Shown here: piece after piece, positions 21,279 to 28,356 of the stretch
Position numbering within the stretch: position 1 is the first letter of the stretch
Layout of the letters: each line of letters begins with the position of its first letter
Assembly: GCA_030673645.1 (NCBI GenBank)
Contig: DAOVIO010000034.1
Location: 1-28,356 of the forward strand
Source of the DNA: JAGLSB01 sp023135955
GTDB lineage: Bacteria > Bacteroidota > Bacteroidia > Bacteroidales > GCA-2748055
Length of the DNA stretch: 28,356 nt
Direction of reading: 5' to 3'
Position numbers and translations under genes: made by a program
Notes under the pieces: generated by a model
The model's input: only the letters and a program-made list of their open reading frames with translations
Databases searched by the model: none
What the model was told of the DNA's origin: nothing

Positions 21279-22070
21279 TTATGTATTTCTTAATTCAGAT
21301 TTAAATAAAACATCATCCCCAAAAATTTTATCAAGACCTCTTTCTTTTACTAAATCGTTACGCATCCATTTGTTTTTATGAAATTCATTGTGCGTACCTA
21401 TACCAATTATTATCAGATTTATCTTTTTATGTAAAAATGGATGATTTGGCTTTTCACTTCTAAATATTATGTGGTGAGTTTCGTATTTTAAACAATCAGA
21501 TCTTCCGGTTAATTGACAATATAGATATCCAACGTCATTAACCATCTCTTGTCTCATCTCTTTACTGTTTTTTGTGAATTCAGGAGAGTATGTCCTTTTT
21601 GCGGATGAAATGTAAAACCCATTTCTATACGCCGGATTATTTTTCCCTTTCCGTCTTTCTGTTTGTTCTTTAGTCCAATTACTTTTTCTTTTCGATTTGT
21701 GATAATTAACTCTACATGTTGATGAACAGAATTTATCCATCGATGTATATGGTTGAAATAATTTATTACATACTCTACATTTTTTTTGTGCTAGTTTTTT
21801 ATTATACTGTATTTCGTTACACCTTTTTGAACAATATTTTTGTATTATCGTCCTCGGCTTAAATATCTTGCTGCATGTCTTACATTTTTTATCTGCATAG
21901 ACTTTTCTTACTTTATCGTAATGATACTTATCTCTACACTTTGTATTGCAATATAATTTGATTTTGCCTCTTATTATTTCTGTTGGCTTTTTACATGAAA
22001 GGCACTTGTGTTTTTTCTCAGTGCATTTGTTTTTAATGGGTTTGATTTGCTTTGGATATGGTTTTGCCAT
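21279..22070 (-). CDS. HNH endonuclease with three zinc ribbons, 263 aa
   Basis: Three tandem Cys4 ribbons occupy residues 23-45, 63-84 and 98-119, each CxxC then CSxxCR-like (CLSC...CNTKC; CKTC...CSKRC; CRVC...CSSTC). They probably grip DNA. The C-terminal part (YCQLTGRSDC, THHIIFR, GTHNEFHKN; residues 184-233) is an HNH-type nuclease core with His199/His200 and His227. Phage HNH proteins of this kind act in replication, packaging or as homing enzymes. Start chosen at the ATG at 22070 because the longer frame relies on TTG. It lies 28 bases after the preceding gene. Confidence 0.8.
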   Translation of the reverse strand: MAKPYPKQIKPIKNKCTEKKHKCLSCKKPTEIIRGKIKLYCNTKCRDKYHYDKVRKVYADKKCKTCSKIFKPRTIIQKYCSKRCNEIQYNKKLAQKKCRVCNKLFQPYTSMDKFCSSTCRVNYHKSKRKSNWTKEQTERRKGKNNPAYRNGFYISSAKRTYSPEFTKNSKEMRQEMVNDVGYLYCQLTGRSDCLKYETHHIIFRSEKPNHPFLHKKINLIIIGIGTHNEFHKNKWMRNDLVKERGLDKIFGDDVLFKSELRNT

Positions 22071-22098
22071 TTTAGTGGTTTGGGATCTGGATTGAATG

Positions 22099-22287
22099 TC
22101 ATGATTCAACAGTCAATTCGCTTTCATACTCTTCGCATAAATATTCTCCAACTACCTCATCGGCTCCGTCTATACTTTTGCAGTATGTTTTATCGTACCA
22201 GAGGATAATTTTTGATAATTCTTTATTGAGCAACTCAATATTTATGATCGGCAAACAATTAGTTTCTATATATTCAGAATTTTTCAT
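22099..22287 (-). CDS. Hypothetical protein, 62 aa
   Basis: No family recognised; acidic, helix-rich (IDGADEVVGEYLCEEYESE). It overlaps the preceding membrane-protein gene by ATGA. Confidence 0.6.
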   Translation of the reverse strand: MKNSEYIETNCLPIINIELLNKELSKIILWYDKTYCKSIDGADEVVGEYLCEEYESELTVES

Positions 22288-22697
22288 ATCACTATCTCAT
22301 TAAGTTCGCTTTTCAAATCCTTCAATTCAATTCGCCAGGCTTTGACAATATCCCGGAGTCCTTTATGTTTCCGGTGTTTGATTTTGTTCAGGGTCGTATA
22401 AGGTTTTAAGCTCTTTTTTAAGATTGCTATTCGTAACCTCAATATACAAACTTTTAGCCACTTTTTAAAGCCTTTTCTGTTTGGGTCTGGCTTTCTTGAA
22501 AAGTATCCAAGTGTAAATAGTCCTACATATAGCGTATTCAAAACTATCATAAATTGCCAATCACTATCTGCTATTACTTGATAGTTGGCTACGACTATCA
22601 AAATTATATTGCTTATTCTGATACCGTAAACAATGTTGTCATCCGAAAACGTAAACATCTCTTTTAATACTTCAATTATTCTTTTTGCTGTTTTCAT
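22284..22697 (-). CDS. Membrane protein with basic helical tail, 137 aa
   Basis: Two hydrophobic segments at about residues 27-39 (IRISNIILIVVAN) and 48-65 (FMIVLNTLYVGLFTLGYF), then a strongly basic helical region (KKWLKVCILRLRIAILKKSLK). I chose MKTAKR at 22697, with an A-rich leader, over a longer start that overlaps the previous gene by 32 bases. Function unknown. Confidence 0.6.
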   Translation of the reverse strand: MKTAKRIIEVLKEMFTFSDDNIVYGIRISNIILIVVANYQVIADSDWQFMIVLNTLYVGLFTLGYFSRKPDPNRKGFKKWLKVCILRLRIAILKKSLKPYTTLNKIKHRKHKGLRDIVKAWRIELKDLKSELNEIVI

Positions 22698-22714
22698 TTT
22701 GTTATGGTTAGCCT

Positions 22715-22733
22715 TATCATGATTCAATTGTTT
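22715..22733. repeat. 19-base direct repeat, copy 1
   Basis: TATCATGATTCAATTGTTT is found here at the end of the 100-residue gene and again, identically, at 23014-23032 over its start. Confidence 0.8.
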
Positions 22734-23019
22734 TACCATATCTTTCAATCAAATCCTTTGAAAGTTCAGGTAAATGATCTTTTATTTCTTCAGCATAATG
22801 CAAAACTGCATTTCTACATGCTTGTATATGAATTGGATCACTGCCGCCATCATCTAATCTCATTACAAAGTATTCTGATCCATCATCAACTTCCTTTAGT
22901 TCAAATTCAAAATCTGGAAAATAAAGGAGATTATCTCCTACGCGTTTAATGCCTACAATTTTTTGAATGTAGTATTTTGCATGTAGCCCTTTTGGATTTT
23001 CTTCTTTTGTTGGTATCAT
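22717..23019 (-). CDS. Conserved Bacteroidetes phage protein, 100 aa
   Basis: The pattern GLHAKYYIQK (residues 11-20), then EYFVMRLDDGGSDPIHIQAC and LPELSKDLIERY, matches short proteins I know from Bacteroidetes phages near recombination genes; they have no assigned role. The gene is bounded by a 19-base direct repeat at its start and end. A weak -7-like TATATTTT (minus, 23052-23059) lies upstream, after the terminator. Confidence 0.75.
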   Translation of the reverse strand: MIPTKEENPKGLHAKYYIQKIVGIKRVGDNLLYFPDFEFELKEVDDGSEYFVMRLDDGGSDPIHIQACRNAVLHYAEEIKDHLPELSKDLIERYGKTIES

Positions 23020-23032
23020 GATTCAATTGTTT
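23014..23032. repeat. 19-base direct repeat, copy 2
   Basis: Identical to 22715-22733. It covers the ATG and leader of the 100-residue gene, so the gene sits inside a directly repeated pair, spaced 299 bases. Confidence 0.8.
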
Positions 23033-23121
23033 ATTTATCAATAAGTTACGAAAAATATACGAGTTTTTAACTCAATTTCCAGCATTTAAAGAACGTTTTT
23101 TCCTTGCTGAAGGGAAACAGA

Positions 23122-23138
23122 ACCGGCGCGATGCCGGT
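23122..23138 (-). terminator. Hairpin terminator of the recombination operon
   Basis: ACCGGC (23122-23127) and GCCGGT (23133-23138) are perfect complements with a 5-base loop. It is just beyond the 155-residue gene. On the minus strand a TCTGTTTCCC tract follows, moderate in U content. Confidence 0.6.
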
Positions 23139-23155
23139 CAATAAACACCCAAACT

Positions 23156-23623
23156 TTATCCCCAGTTGGGGATTTCTTCAGATAACTCCTTTTTCATTTT
23201 CTTAAACTCATCATCCAAATGTTCCCGGACGTGATTCATTTTCATTTCTTCTTTTTCTTTGCTAATCAAAGTTCGGATCCAATCTACCTGATGTGTGCAT
23301 CCTGCATTAATTCGATCAAACCAAGTTTTCAATCTTTCCAGGTCGCCACATGCATTCGCAATCAATTCCTTTTGAGTAGTGGCCGAATAATTAAACAGGT
23401 CCAATAGCTCACTCAGTTCATCAATAATAAAGGACTTCTTTTTTTGAGCCAGATGATATTTTGCATCAGCCAGACACTTTCCGGATCTTGCCATATATTC
23501 ACAAAGCGTTGATCCTCGTTGTGTCCATTCACTTGGATCATCACCTACCGTAATGTCCAAATAAAATTGCATAGTAATGGCCTCTTTGATTAGCCCCTCT
23601 ATTGAGGTGATTATGTCATTCAT
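23156..23623 (-). CDS. Helical phage protein of the recombination operon, 155 aa
   Basis: An almost wholly helical protein with a central KKKSFIIDELSELLDLFNYS (residues about 62-81) and a charged coiled-coil C-terminus (SKEKEEMKMNHVREHLDDEF). The start is the ATG at 23623; an upstream TTG is less likely. Phages of this group often have a protein of this size and form after the exonuclease, but its role is unknown. It is the last gene before the terminator. Confidence 0.7.
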   Translation of the reverse strand: MNDIITSIEGLIKEAITMQFYLDITVGDDPSEWTQRGSTLCEYMARSGKCLADAKYHLAQKKKSFIIDELSELLDLFNYSATTQKELIANACGDLERLKTWFDRINAGCTHQVDWIRTLISKEKEEMKMNHVREHLDDEFKKMKKELSEEIPNWG

Positions 23624-23629
23624 AATCAA

Positions 23630-23953
23630 TTAAAACACCTTATGACTATACGGAACCGCTTTTTTATAATACTCAGATTTTCTTTTATAAAAATCTTCCA
23701 TGCGTATTTCATCTTCTTTGTAATATTCTTTTACATCATTAATGCTCTTTAATCCTTTGGCCAATCGTTCAGCCTCATCAACTTTCAACAATTGTGTGGA
23801 CCAGCATTCCGTTCCTCCTGTCACACCTTGATGAAACCAAAAACGTAACTCGTGCCAAATAGGAATAAATCTATAATGAGCATAACTAACGGTATATTTA
23901 CCTCTTGCGAAGTAAGATACTTTTGTCTTAAATTTTTTATTAATCCAATCCAT
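23630..23953 (-). CDS. Hypothetical protein, 107 aa
   Basis: No family recognised; aromatic N-terminal half (YRFIPIWHELRFWFHQG) and a charged helical end (YYKEDEIRMEDFYKRKSE). I chose the ATG at 23953 because it leaves a 2-base gap to the exonuclease gene; a TTG-free frame nine codons longer would overlap it. Confidence 0.6.
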   Translation of the reverse strand: MDWINKKFKTKVSYFARGKYTVSYAHYRFIPIWHELRFWFHQGVTGGTECWSTQLLKVDEAERLAKGLKSINDVKEYYKEDEIRMEDFYKRKSEYYKKAVPYSHKVF

Positions 23954-23955
23954 AA

Positions 23956-24648
23956 TTAAATTCCTCCATAACGTTTCCAATATTCAACAACTAACCTTTC
24001 GTAATCATCCTGGCCTTCCTTCCAAAAAGCATCGCCTTTCTGAATTGGGATCCGAAAGACTTTCTTATTGACTTTTGAAATACCAATTAGCATATCCTTA
24101 TCCGATTCGCCCATGGTCATATAGAAAAACCTCTGCCGTGGGTAATGGAAGAACTTGCAAGCCGCTTCAAATTGCGCCTGAGTTGTAGCGGTTGTTGTCT
24201 TGATGTCTCCACCCCAACCAAGCCTACCCATCCATAGGTCCCATTTACAACGAGCATCAATAGTAAATTCTATCTTTCCAAATTTATGAATTAAGCGTTT
24301 ATGCATGATCTTCTGATACTGCGACATCTTAAATACCTTCCTTGCAACATCATCTTTCATGAATGATGCTTTCATTTTCAATGCAAGATCCATTTGTACA
24401 CCTGTAAACACATCGTTGTTACATGTGTTTTTGTATACATCTACCTTTTCGGGTTCCGTGATCAAATGGTCAACAAGGTTACCGAATGCATATGCTGCTG
24501 TCGGGTCAAAGTCCCCGTCTTTTTGATCGAGTTCTCCCAGGTCTGAATTACTCATCGCATCATGCTCGTAATATTTGTCTGGGTCAATTACCTCATGCAG
24601 AAACTTTTCGGTTTCTGCATGAGGGTTATCTTGTACTATAATCTGCAT
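23956..24648 (-). CDS. PD-(D/E)XK exonuclease, RecE/lambda-exo-like, 230 aa
   Basis: Degrades one strand of double-stranded DNA ends to supply single strands to RecT. The core is visible: AAYAFGNLVDHLIT (residues 51-64), KWD (Asp136) and WGGDIKTTT (Asp148 and Lys150, the D-x-K pair), then YPRQRFFYMTM (169-179) with the conserved Gln. This is the pattern of DUF3799/RecE-like phage exonucleases. It is of normal length for that group and lies in one operon with recT. It overlaps the gene before it by a single base. Confidence 0.88.
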   Translation of the reverse strand: MQIIVQDNPHAETEKFLHEVIDPDKYYEHDAMSNSDLGELDQKDGDFDPTAAYAFGNLVDHLITEPEKVDVYKNTCNNDVFTGVQMDLALKMKASFMKDDVARKVFKMSQYQKIMHKRLIHKFGKIEFTIDARCKWDLWMGRLGWGGDIKTTTATTQAQFEAACKFFHYPRQRFFYMTMGESDKDMLIGISKVNKKVFRIPIQKGDAFWKEGQDDYERLVVEYWKRYGGI

Positions 24649-24887
24649 TACTTAGCTTTTTGGTTCAAATCCTTCAATAAAACTGATAGCCATTTTTCGG
24701 CTTCATTAACATTTTCGCTTACAAATTTCTGATGAGAATCTCCCATTACATCTAATATCCGTTTCTTTTTGTCATCATCAATTCCCAATGAGATAATTAT
24801 ATCAGAAACATCAGAATATACTTTATAATAATCAGTATTCTTTAATTGCTCTAATGAATGTTCAATTGCTTTTTTCTGTAATTCCAT
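24648..24887 (-). CDS. Small helical protein, 79 aa
   Basis: Helical, charged; family unknown. Its last residues NQKAK are identical to those of the 396-residue gene before it, and the DNA around both stops is nearly the same. It is coupled to the exonuclease by TAATG. Confidence 0.65.
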   Translation of the reverse strand: MELQKKAIEHSLEQLKNTDYYKVYSDVSDIIISLGIDDDKKKRILDVMGDSHQKFVSENVNEAEKWLSVLLKDLNQKAK

Positions 24888-24893
24888 AATTAA

Positions 24894-26084
24894 TTACTTC
24901 GCTTTTTGGTTAAAAACCTCTTCGTATTCCAAATATGGGGATTGAATTTTTTCATCAAATTTATGAGCGTATGACTCACAAAACTTTTTCATCCGACCAA
25001 GTGTCAATCGCTCTGCGGCATCAGACGGAAGATTTATTCCCTCATTTTCAAACCAAGTGTTCATAATTGGTAAATAACCCCTAGATCCCTTGATCTTTAT
25101 TTCATAACCGGTTCGCTTTGGCTTGTCTGCATTTACTTGTTCGGTCTTAAATGTGGACAGCATTTCAATTTCCTCCGTTTTGGCAATCGTTTCATTTTGT
25201 GCATTATCGTCCTTGATTTTCTTTTCTGCCGCTAAATCAGAAAGTCTTTTTGCCTCTCTATTGTCTGCCTCTTTTTGGATCCGCTCTTTTTCCTTTTTGT
25301 CTTTGGAATCACGAATTGCAATAAGTTCATTTTTCTTTCCCGGGTATTCGCTTGTGAATCCCTGCTTAATTTCGGCAATTTCCACCTGAAGATCAGCATT
25401 CAATTTTTCTCTCATTGGCAGCATTACCGTATTGAAAGCTTCTTTCTTTTGATCGGCGCTTATATGAATTGAGGCATAAGGCATTATCCATGTACGATAC
25501 AACTCCATCGTTATCTCTTCTGTGTAACTATTGATAAGCTCAACACCATCATCCCATTCGTCAAGCGTTAGGTCATTGAAAATAACCCTGAGCCCTTCTT
25601 TGGTTGAGAAAACGAGATCATTGTATTTCTTAATGACAAATTCGTTTATACTCAACTTCAATCGTTCAATTTCTTGCTCTTGATCAATCTTTAATTGCTT
25701 TTCAGCCTCTTTGACCTTAGCCTCGTCAGCTAATTTACGAGCGTAATCATTTCTTGCCTTTTGTAATTTGAACCAGGTTGTATCAGATCTCTTTGAATCT
25801 AATAACTGCTCACAAGTTGTAAACTCTTTTGAAATTGTTGATAGTATCTGAGTAATTGGGGTGCGTTTTTCTTTTACATCCTTCAGTGTATTTTTCAGTT
25901 TGACCAAATAATTATTGATTTCCTGATCAATTTCCTTACTCATTCCATTGGTTTGAATCTTTGCCAATAACGAATCACCAAATGCCACGGCATTGCCGAT
26001 CCTAGTTTGATTTTCTGTTAATAATACTGGTGCTGATTTTGCGATGTCACCAAAATCGCTGTACTTCTGAATTTGATTTTCCAT
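24894..26084 (-). CDS. Coiled-coil protein next to recT, 396 aa
   Basis: Very long helical stretches (residues about 50-150 and 235-300, rich in Lys, Glu and Gln) surround a middle segment (LTLDEWDDGVELINSYTEEI). A compact C-terminal domain (YEIKIKGSRGYLPIMNTW, residues about 327-344, then DAAERLTLGRMKKFCESYA) follows. In layout it resembles the DUF1351-type coiled-coil proteins found beside recT in phages, but the match is not firm. Likely a partner of RecT or of the exonuclease; this rests on its position between the two. Confidence 0.75.
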   Translation of the reverse strand: MENQIQKYSDFGDIAKSAPVLLTENQTRIGNAVAFGDSLLAKIQTNGMSKEIDQEINNYLVKLKNTLKDVKEKRTPITQILSTISKEFTTCEQLLDSKRSDTTWFKLQKARNDYARKLADEAKVKEAEKQLKIDQEQEIERLKLSINEFVIKKYNDLVFSTKEGLRVIFNDLTLDEWDDGVELINSYTEEITMELYRTWIMPYASIHISADQKKEAFNTVMLPMREKLNADLQVEIAEIKQGFTSEYPGKKNELIAIRDSKDKKEKERIQKEADNREAKRLSDLAAEKKIKDDNAQNETIAKTEEIEMLSTFKTEQVNADKPKRTGYEIKIKGSRGYLPIMNTWFENEGINLPSDAAERLTLGRMKKFCESYAHKFDEKIQSPYLEYEEVFNQKAK

Positions 26085-26096
26085 AGTCTGGGATTA

Positions 26097-27044
26097 TTAA
26101 AACATTTCATTTAATTTTTTGTCTTTGATTATCACGCCTTCCGTTTGTGCTTCTGCTGGTTGCGGATCTTGCTTTGTTTCAATCTGTGTGCTTGGCTCCT
26201 TAATTATTTCATCATAAATCTCCTGGGGAATACCTAATTCTTTCGGTGATTCCGGAGCGTCTGTAATTGCTGAAAAGTTATTCAATTTCAATTTCGGGAA
26301 TGATTGAAAAGCATGCTTTAAGCATTTGGCTTTTAAAAATCCTGAGTCAGAATAAAGCTTATTTGCCTCGCCTGGAATGTTGACATATTTACCGTTATCG
26401 GTTTTCTGCCATTTGCCATTATTGGATGCTGAGAAATTTTTCAATCGCTCAATTCCTTCGATATCCAAAGTTCCAAATGTGACGCTGCCATCTGGCCGGA
26501 CTATCCTGACATAAATAAATGCAATTCCTGAGCTTGCTGGCCTTGGGTATTTGATTGTATGAAAAATCCTTACTCCTTCAGGTGTATTTTCCTGGCGGCA
26601 ATCTTTCAATTCGTCAATATACACAATTTCAGGATTGTCAGCGTATTTTACTTGGTTCGCCCGTTCCCTGAGAACTAATTCACCGTATCCTGAAATATCA
26701 AGTAATGCTCGTTTTTCCCAAAAGTCCTTATTATCTATTTTCTTCTTAACATTCCTGGAGGTAATATAGCACAATGCTTTACTAGAATTGTCCAGGGTAA
26801 GCCCCTTGGTTGCCACATCCAAAAATACACTGAATAAACTCAATGGTGTACATTCTGCAATAACCGGATTATCAACCAAAATTTTCTGAAAATAAAACTT
26901 TTCCTTTTCGTAGGCTATTGATCCATCCTGCTCATGAATTGAGGTGAATATATCAATAAATCGTTGCTCGGTTACCTCATGCTCAATAATCTTTATTGGC
27001 GTCAGTGTTGGCAACTCAGTATTAAAAAATAATTTCTTATCCAT
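26097..27044 (-). CDS. recT: RecT-family single-strand annealing protein, 315 aa
   Basis: RecT anneals complementary single strands and promotes strand invasion in phage recombination. Characteristic segments are seen: FLDVATKGLTLDNSSKALCY (residues about 73-92), GYGELVLRERANQVKYADNP (119-138), IAFIYVRIVRPDGS (173-186) and SGFLKAKCLKHAFQSFPKL (234-252). The C-terminal tail (residues about 275-315) is Pro/Gln-rich and disordered, as in other members. It is the first gene of the recombination operon, behind a good promoter. Confidence 0.92.
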   Translation of the reverse strand: MDKKLFFNTELPTLTPIKIIEHEVTEQRFIDIFTSIHEQDGSIAYEKEKFYFQKILVDNPVIAECTPLSLFSVFLDVATKGLTLDNSSKALCYITSRNVKKKIDNKDFWEKRALLDISGYGELVLRERANQVKYADNPEIVYIDELKDCRQENTPEGVRIFHTIKYPRPASSGIAFIYVRIVRPDGSVTFGTLDIEGIERLKNFSASNNGKWQKTDNGKYVNIPGEANKLYSDSGFLKAKCLKHAFQSFPKLKLNNFSAITDAPESPKELGIPQEIYDEIIKEPSTQIETKQDPQPAEAQTEGVIIKDKKLNEMF

Positions 27045-27075
27045 CTTTTTAAGTTTAGGTGTATTATTTAAGTAA

Positions 27076-27107
27076 TAAAGTTAATATAATTAATATTAAT
27101 AATCAAT
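27076..27107 (-). promoter_or_regulatory. Promoter of the recT operon
   Basis: On the minus strand ATTG (27104-27107), 20 bases, then TAACTTTA (27076-27083). The spacer holds the 16 bases (27081-27096) that also occur in the left-end operon promoter. The leader to the recT ATG would be about 25 bases and is A-rich. Confidence 0.5.
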
Positions 27108-27123
27108 GTTTATTTGAAAAAAT

Positions 27124-27145
27124 GCGGCCACTGGAGAATGACCGC
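27124..27145 (-). terminator. Intrinsic terminator before the recT operon
   Basis: GCGGCCA (27124-27130) and TGACCGC (27139-27145) form a 7-pair stem (one wobble) with an 8-base loop. On the minus strand a run of six U follows (27117-27122). This is the clearest terminator in the window and closes the small-gene operon to its right. Confidence 0.85.
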
Positions 27146-27169
27146 TAATTCAACTAACTACAACAATCA

Positions 27170-27382
27170 CTATTTAGTGTATTTATATGGGATTCCTAAT
27201 AGTCCGTAAACGAATCCTCTAATTTTGTCTTTTAGAATTATTTTGCCTCCAAGTTCTGCTATGTAATCCTCCTCAATGTATACTTCTACAATTTTTCTGT
27301 GTTCACCTTTTGGGAGTCTGGGAGGACTAGCGCCTTTCCTTTTGCCGCCATGAGTGTTTTTTGCCGGATGTTCTGTTTTCAT
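27170..27382 (-). CDS. Small basic protein, 70 aa
   Basis: The N-terminal third (THGGKRKGASPPRLPKGEHRK, broken in two basic halves) is like the 'GGKRKGAGR' start of many short phage proteins and could bind DNA. The rest is strand then helix (KIVEVYIEEDYIAELGGK). It overlaps its neighbour by ATGA and ends 24 bases before the terminator. Confidence 0.65.
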   Translation of the reverse strand: MKTEHPAKNTHGGKRKGASPPRLPKGEHRKIVEVYIEEDYIAELGGKIILKDKIRGFVYGLLGIPYKYTK

Positions 27383-27657
27383 GATTCGATTTCTTTTAAT
27401 AGCGATTCAACCGTTCGCGTCCAATGAGAAGGACTATTGCCGTACAGCTTTTTTGCTTCCTCATAATTTGAGCATAAAACCATAGATTTTAAAGCCTCTA
27501 GCATTTCAGGAGCTTTTGAAATTAGTTTGGCGTTTGATTCTGCTTCTGACCAATCTGTTATGTGGCAAACTGATCCTCCGTCTTCTGCAACGATGCATAA
27601 TTTAAAAACATAATTACCCGATTTGGCAATTTTCCATTTTCCTTTAGTATGATTCAT
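27379..27657 (-). CDS. Conserved phage protein, 92 aa
   Basis: TKGKWKI at residues 4-10 and AKLISKAPEMLEALK (43-57) are the signature of a very widespread short phage protein ('N-A-x-LIxxAPELLEAL'), of unknown role. The pattern is unmistakable. It overlaps both neighbours by 4 bases. Confidence 0.85.
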   Translation of the reverse strand: MNHTKGKWKIAKSGNYVFKLCIVAEDGGSVCHITDWSEAESNAKLISKAPEMLEALKSMVLCSNYEEAKKLYGNSPSHWTRTVESLLKEIES

Positions 27658-27863
27658 AGCTTCAATTTTGATACTTTATTCCAAATTTGTTTCTGCAACT
27701 CTTCAAACCGATCTGCGGACACCCCTTTTTCATCAATGATAACTTCATCATTATGATAAAATTTAGTGTCACCGGTTGACTTGTCAGTGATTGATTTGTA
27801 TTCATGTGAATAAATGCAAATCATTTCGTTTTTAACCTCGTCGTGCTCTGTTGAAAAATCCAT
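27654..27863 (-). CDS. Hypothetical protein, 69 aa
   Basis: No family recognised; acidic with one helix (SADRFEELQKQIWNKVSK). Its start shares one base with the end of the 26-codon gene before it (TAATG), and it overlaps the next gene by 4. Confidence 0.6.
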   Translation of the reverse strand: MDFSTEHDEVKNEMICIYSHEYKSITDKSTGDTKFYHNDEVIIDEKGVSADRFEELQKQIWNKVSKLKL

Positions 27864-27943
27864 TATTCTTTTTTTAGTACTACAAAAATTGCTACAGTCA
27901 CAAATATTGCGACTACTCCGGTAATTATTAATTGTAATTCCAT
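27863..27943 (-). CDS. 26-residue membrane peptide
   Basis: One membrane span fills nearly the whole of it (LIITGVVAIFVTVAIFVVL, residues 5-23), ending KKE. It ends in a TAATG junction with the next gene and starts 10 bases after the previous one. Phage operons of this type often hold such peptides; the role is unknown. Confidence 0.5.
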   Translation of the reverse strand: MELQLIITGVVAIFVTVAIFVVLKKE

Positions 27944-27953
27944 GATTCTCTTT

Positions 27954-28100
27954 TTAGTTCCAATTTATTTCATGAGGCAATGGCCCCGAACGATCAATAT
28001 TATCTGAGTAATCTTCAGCTTTCTCTTTTTTAATTTCCTCCAAAATATTTGCTGATGATTTTGGGTTCAAAATTTCTCCAAGTTCTTTGAATAGGTTCAT
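27954..28100 (-). CDS. Small helical protein, 48 aa
   Basis: Start chosen at MNLFKELGEI (28100), which makes a TAATG junction with the preceding gene; a frame open thirteen codons further up would overlap it by 40 bases. Acidic; family unknown. Confidence 0.6.
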   Translation of the reverse strand: MNLFKELGEILNPKSSANILEEIKKEKAEDYSDNIDRSGPLPHEINWN

Positions 28101-28306
28101 TAACTTAAATTTGAATTTTGTAAATAATTGGTAATCCATTCAGCTTCATCACTATCGATATAATCATTAGTCAGCCACTCAAATCCTTTTTTATGCAATA
28201 TTTCCGCAAAAGATAGTATAAATGGCTCCCATACACCCGGCCAAAGATGTCGAGTTATTTCAACAGCTTGCGCATAAGTGAAATCATATGCCTCTTGAAT
28301 GTCCAT
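28100..28306 (-). CDS. Hypothetical protein, 68 aa
   Basis: Helical and rich in Trp (ITRHLWPGVWEPFI), family unknown. It is the first gene read in the window; the 50 bases to its right hold no clear promoter, so its operon may start outside. Confidence 0.6.
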   Translation of the reverse strand: MDIQEAYDFTYAQAVEITRHLWPGVWEPFILSFAEILHKKGFEWLTNDYIDSDEAEWITNYLQNSNLS

Positions 28307-28356
28307 GATTAAGCGAATAAAATTATAAGTATATTAATTGCTAAAAGTGAAGTCAA

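Noticed and set aside
21978..22102. ATG at 22102 that makes an ATGA overlap (MTFNPDPKPLK...)
   Set aside because: Its frame stops after about 42 codons and is not that of the HNH protein. A frameshift between them is possible but there is no positive evidence.
1..28356. CRISPR arrays, tRNA genes, transposases, integrase
   Set aside because: None were seen by eye; no regular spacer array, cloverleaf-like segment or transposase/recombinase motif was found.

Overview
The window looks like one large piece of a tailed-phage or prophage genome from a Bacteroidetes host. It is strongly AT-rich and densely packed with short, overlapping genes. Nearly all genes are read on the minus strand, from right to left. 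It carries phage hallmark genes: a large and small terminase, a RecT annealing protein, a PD-(D/E)XK exonuclease and an SNF2-type helicase. Best-fit promoters are of the Bacteroidetes type (TTG/TTTG, 19-20 bases, then TAnnTTTG), and A-rich leaders stand in for Shine-Dalgarno sites. No rRNA, tRNA, CRISPR array or insertion sequence was seen. With the small genes listed here, no stretch over about 110 bases is left without a gene or a control element.

Layout, in the direction of transcription. (1) 28.3-27.1 kb: six small early-type genes ending at a good intrinsic terminator. (2) 27.1-23.1 kb: the recombination operon, with a consensus-like promoter, recT, a coiled-coil partner, a RecE/lambda-exonuclease-like nuclease and small genes, then a hairpin terminator. 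(3) 23.0-20.7 kb: small genes plus a zinc-ribbon/HNH protein, then a terminator. (4) 20.6-17.1 kb: the SNF2 helicase and small conserved phage genes, then a terminator. (5) 17.1-12.2 kb: a Cro-like HTH protein, an ExoX-C-like protein, a replication-initiator-like gene that carries palindromic repeats (candidate origin), its overlapping partner, and a PAPS-reductase-like gene. (6) 12.1-8.1 kb: two tightly overlapping strings of small genes (zinc ribbons, membrane proteins, a lipoprotein, HTH, DUF3820), each with its own promoter. (7) 8.1-6.1 kb: a control region with the only two plus-strand genes (an HTH regulator and a T5orf172-type protein) and a DNA methyltransferase, with symmetrical operators between the divergent genes. 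(8) 6.1-2.6 kb: a zinc/HTH protein, DUF488, small membrane proteins and the terminase pair. (9) 2.5-0.1 kb: five hypothetical genes, including a proline-repeat protein. No portal gene follows the terminase in this window.

Together the genes suggest a temperate or formerly temperate phage. It would replicate through its own initiator and a RecT/exonuclease/SNF2 recombination set, control itself through HTH proteins at palindromic operators, and package DNA with the terminase at the left. Virion genes must lie outside the window. The most interesting things here are the repeat cluster inside the initiator gene, the symmetrical operators, the possibly leaderless regulator genes, and a set of genes under 60 codons linked by ATGA or TAATG junctions.
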